Translations under genes and position numbers: made by a program
Notes under the pieces: model-generated
The model's database searches: none
What the model saw: the letters and a program-made list of their open reading frames with translations, nothing else
Told to the model about the DNA's origin: nothing
NCBI GenBank assembly: GCA_029564115.1
Contig: JAKQQP010000129.1
Location: forward strand, 1-5,296
Direction: 5' to 3'
Source: Candidatus Rifleibacteriota bacterium
GTDB lineage: Bacteria > Riflebacteria > Ozemobacteria > Ozemobacterales > Ozemobacteraceae
DNA length: 5,296 nucleotides
Shown here: positions 5,064 through 5,296 of the stretch, piece after piece
Position numbering within the stretch: position 1 is the first letter of the stretch
Layout of the letters: each line of letters opens with the position of its first letter

Positions 5064-5118
5064 TGCAAAAATAACTAATGTAACATTTGTAAACAATGTT
5101 ACATTAGTTATTTTTGCA
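5064..5118 (-). promoter_or_regulatory. Perfect 24-bp inverted repeat containing the ribbon-helix-helix promoter
   Basis: The left arm at 5064-5087 begins TGCAAAAATAAC. It is the exact reverse complement of the right arm at 5095-5118, with TGTAAAC between them. On the minus strand, TTGTTT (5091-5096) and TATTTT (5068-5073) lie 17 bases apart and form a plausible promoter inside the repeat. The core can also be read as five successive 9-base units from 5072 to 5116 (TAACTAATG, TAACATTTG, TAAACAATG, TTACATTAG, TTATTTTTG), all starting T(A/T)A and ending in G. Regular half-site spacing of this sort suits cooperative binding of ribbon-helix-helix dimers. The stem is AT-rich and lacks a GC core, so it does not look like a terminator. 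That the neighbouring gene product binds it is inference. Confidence 0.8.
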
Positions 5119-5296
5119 GCTTTTGCTCCGTCGGAGCCAGGCGATTCTACCAGCAAGTGGGATCAGTTTTGATCGGAGAGTCGATCGATCGTGTTGTTGC
5201 AATAAAGAGCCAAAGCACTTTTAGCTGATCTGTATAATGCTCCCGGAACGTGAGACAAACAGATATCAGTTTGGTTAATTTCAGGGCTCGGCAGCG
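5119..5296. other. Right-edge stretch with no gene recognised; weak rightward TATAAT box
   Basis: No open frame or tRNA/rRNA signature is visible. TATAAT at 5233-5238 is followed by GCTCCCGG, and a rightward transcript leaving the window is possible, but there is no acceptable -35 box 16-18 bases upstream. Four GATC sites cluster at 5161-5190 (one more at 5225), two of them within GATCAGTTTTGATC and two within CGATCGATCG. GCTCCGTCGGAGC at about 5125-5137 is a short hairpin without a T-run. None of these is enough to call a defined element. Confidence 0.4.

Noticed and set aside
5037..5156. N-terminal extension of the ribbon-helix-helix gene
   Set aside because: It would translate the inverted repeat and promoter; the ATG at 5036 has a strong GAGGTGG site.
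3797..5289. Repeated 11-mer TTTCAGGGCTC at 3797 and 5279
   Set aside because: A few 11-base matches are expected by chance in 5.3 kb, and the flanks do not match.
1..5296. CRISPR array, tRNA, rRNA or a complete insertion sequence
   Set aside because: No regularly spaced repeats with unique spacers, no cloverleaf or T-loop consensus, and no transposase gene beyond the short IS66-like tail were found.

Overview
The window reads like ordinary chromosomal sequence from a Gram-negative-type bacterium of roughly balanced GC content. It carries Shine-Dalgarno-led genes, a clear Sec signal peptide, sigma70-like promoters, a family 2 glycosyltransferase and a mobile-looking toxin-antitoxin locus. No rRNA, tRNA or taxon-diagnostic gene is present, so I cannot name the organism. 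Names rest on motifs read by eye, without database searches.

Layout, left to right. (1) Positions 3-392 hold the C-terminal part of a small exported NTF2-like protein, closed by a good intrinsic terminator. (2) Positions 393-982 are a 590-base intergenic stretch without a credible gene. It is crowded with symmetric DNA: a leftward terminator, two perfect 14-bp palindromes, an 8-bp-stem hairpin, a 17-bp-stem hairpin with an inner stem, and a 16-bp operator-like inverted repeat just upstream of a TATAAT box. (3) Positions 983-2528 are a two-gene unit: an unrecognised 274-residue protein followed, 10 bases later, by a family 2 glycosyltransferase. (4) Positions 2572-3800 are a monocistronic unit with a strong promoter, an exported protein with a DUF4105-like core, and a long GC-rich hairpin. 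(5) Positions 3864-4559 are a toxin-first RelE/HigB-like plus XRE antitoxin operon with its own strong promoter. (6) Positions 4636-5118, on the minus strand, hold a ribbon-helix-helix protein resembling a type II antitoxin. A 34-codon ORF overlaps its stop codon by ATGA and ends like an IS66 transposase. Upstream lies a striking perfect 24-bp inverted repeat. (7) Positions 5119-5296 show no gene, only a TATAAT-like box and several GATC sites.

The genes look like independent transcription units rather than one pathway. The most interesting part is the right third. Two antitoxin-type regulators sit convergently, one with an intact toxin and one without. The toxin-less one is preceded by a perfect inverted repeat that also reads as five 9-base units and contains the likely promoter, which suggests an autoregulated orphan or decayed module. 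The palindrome-dense region at 480-936 is the second place worth examining.
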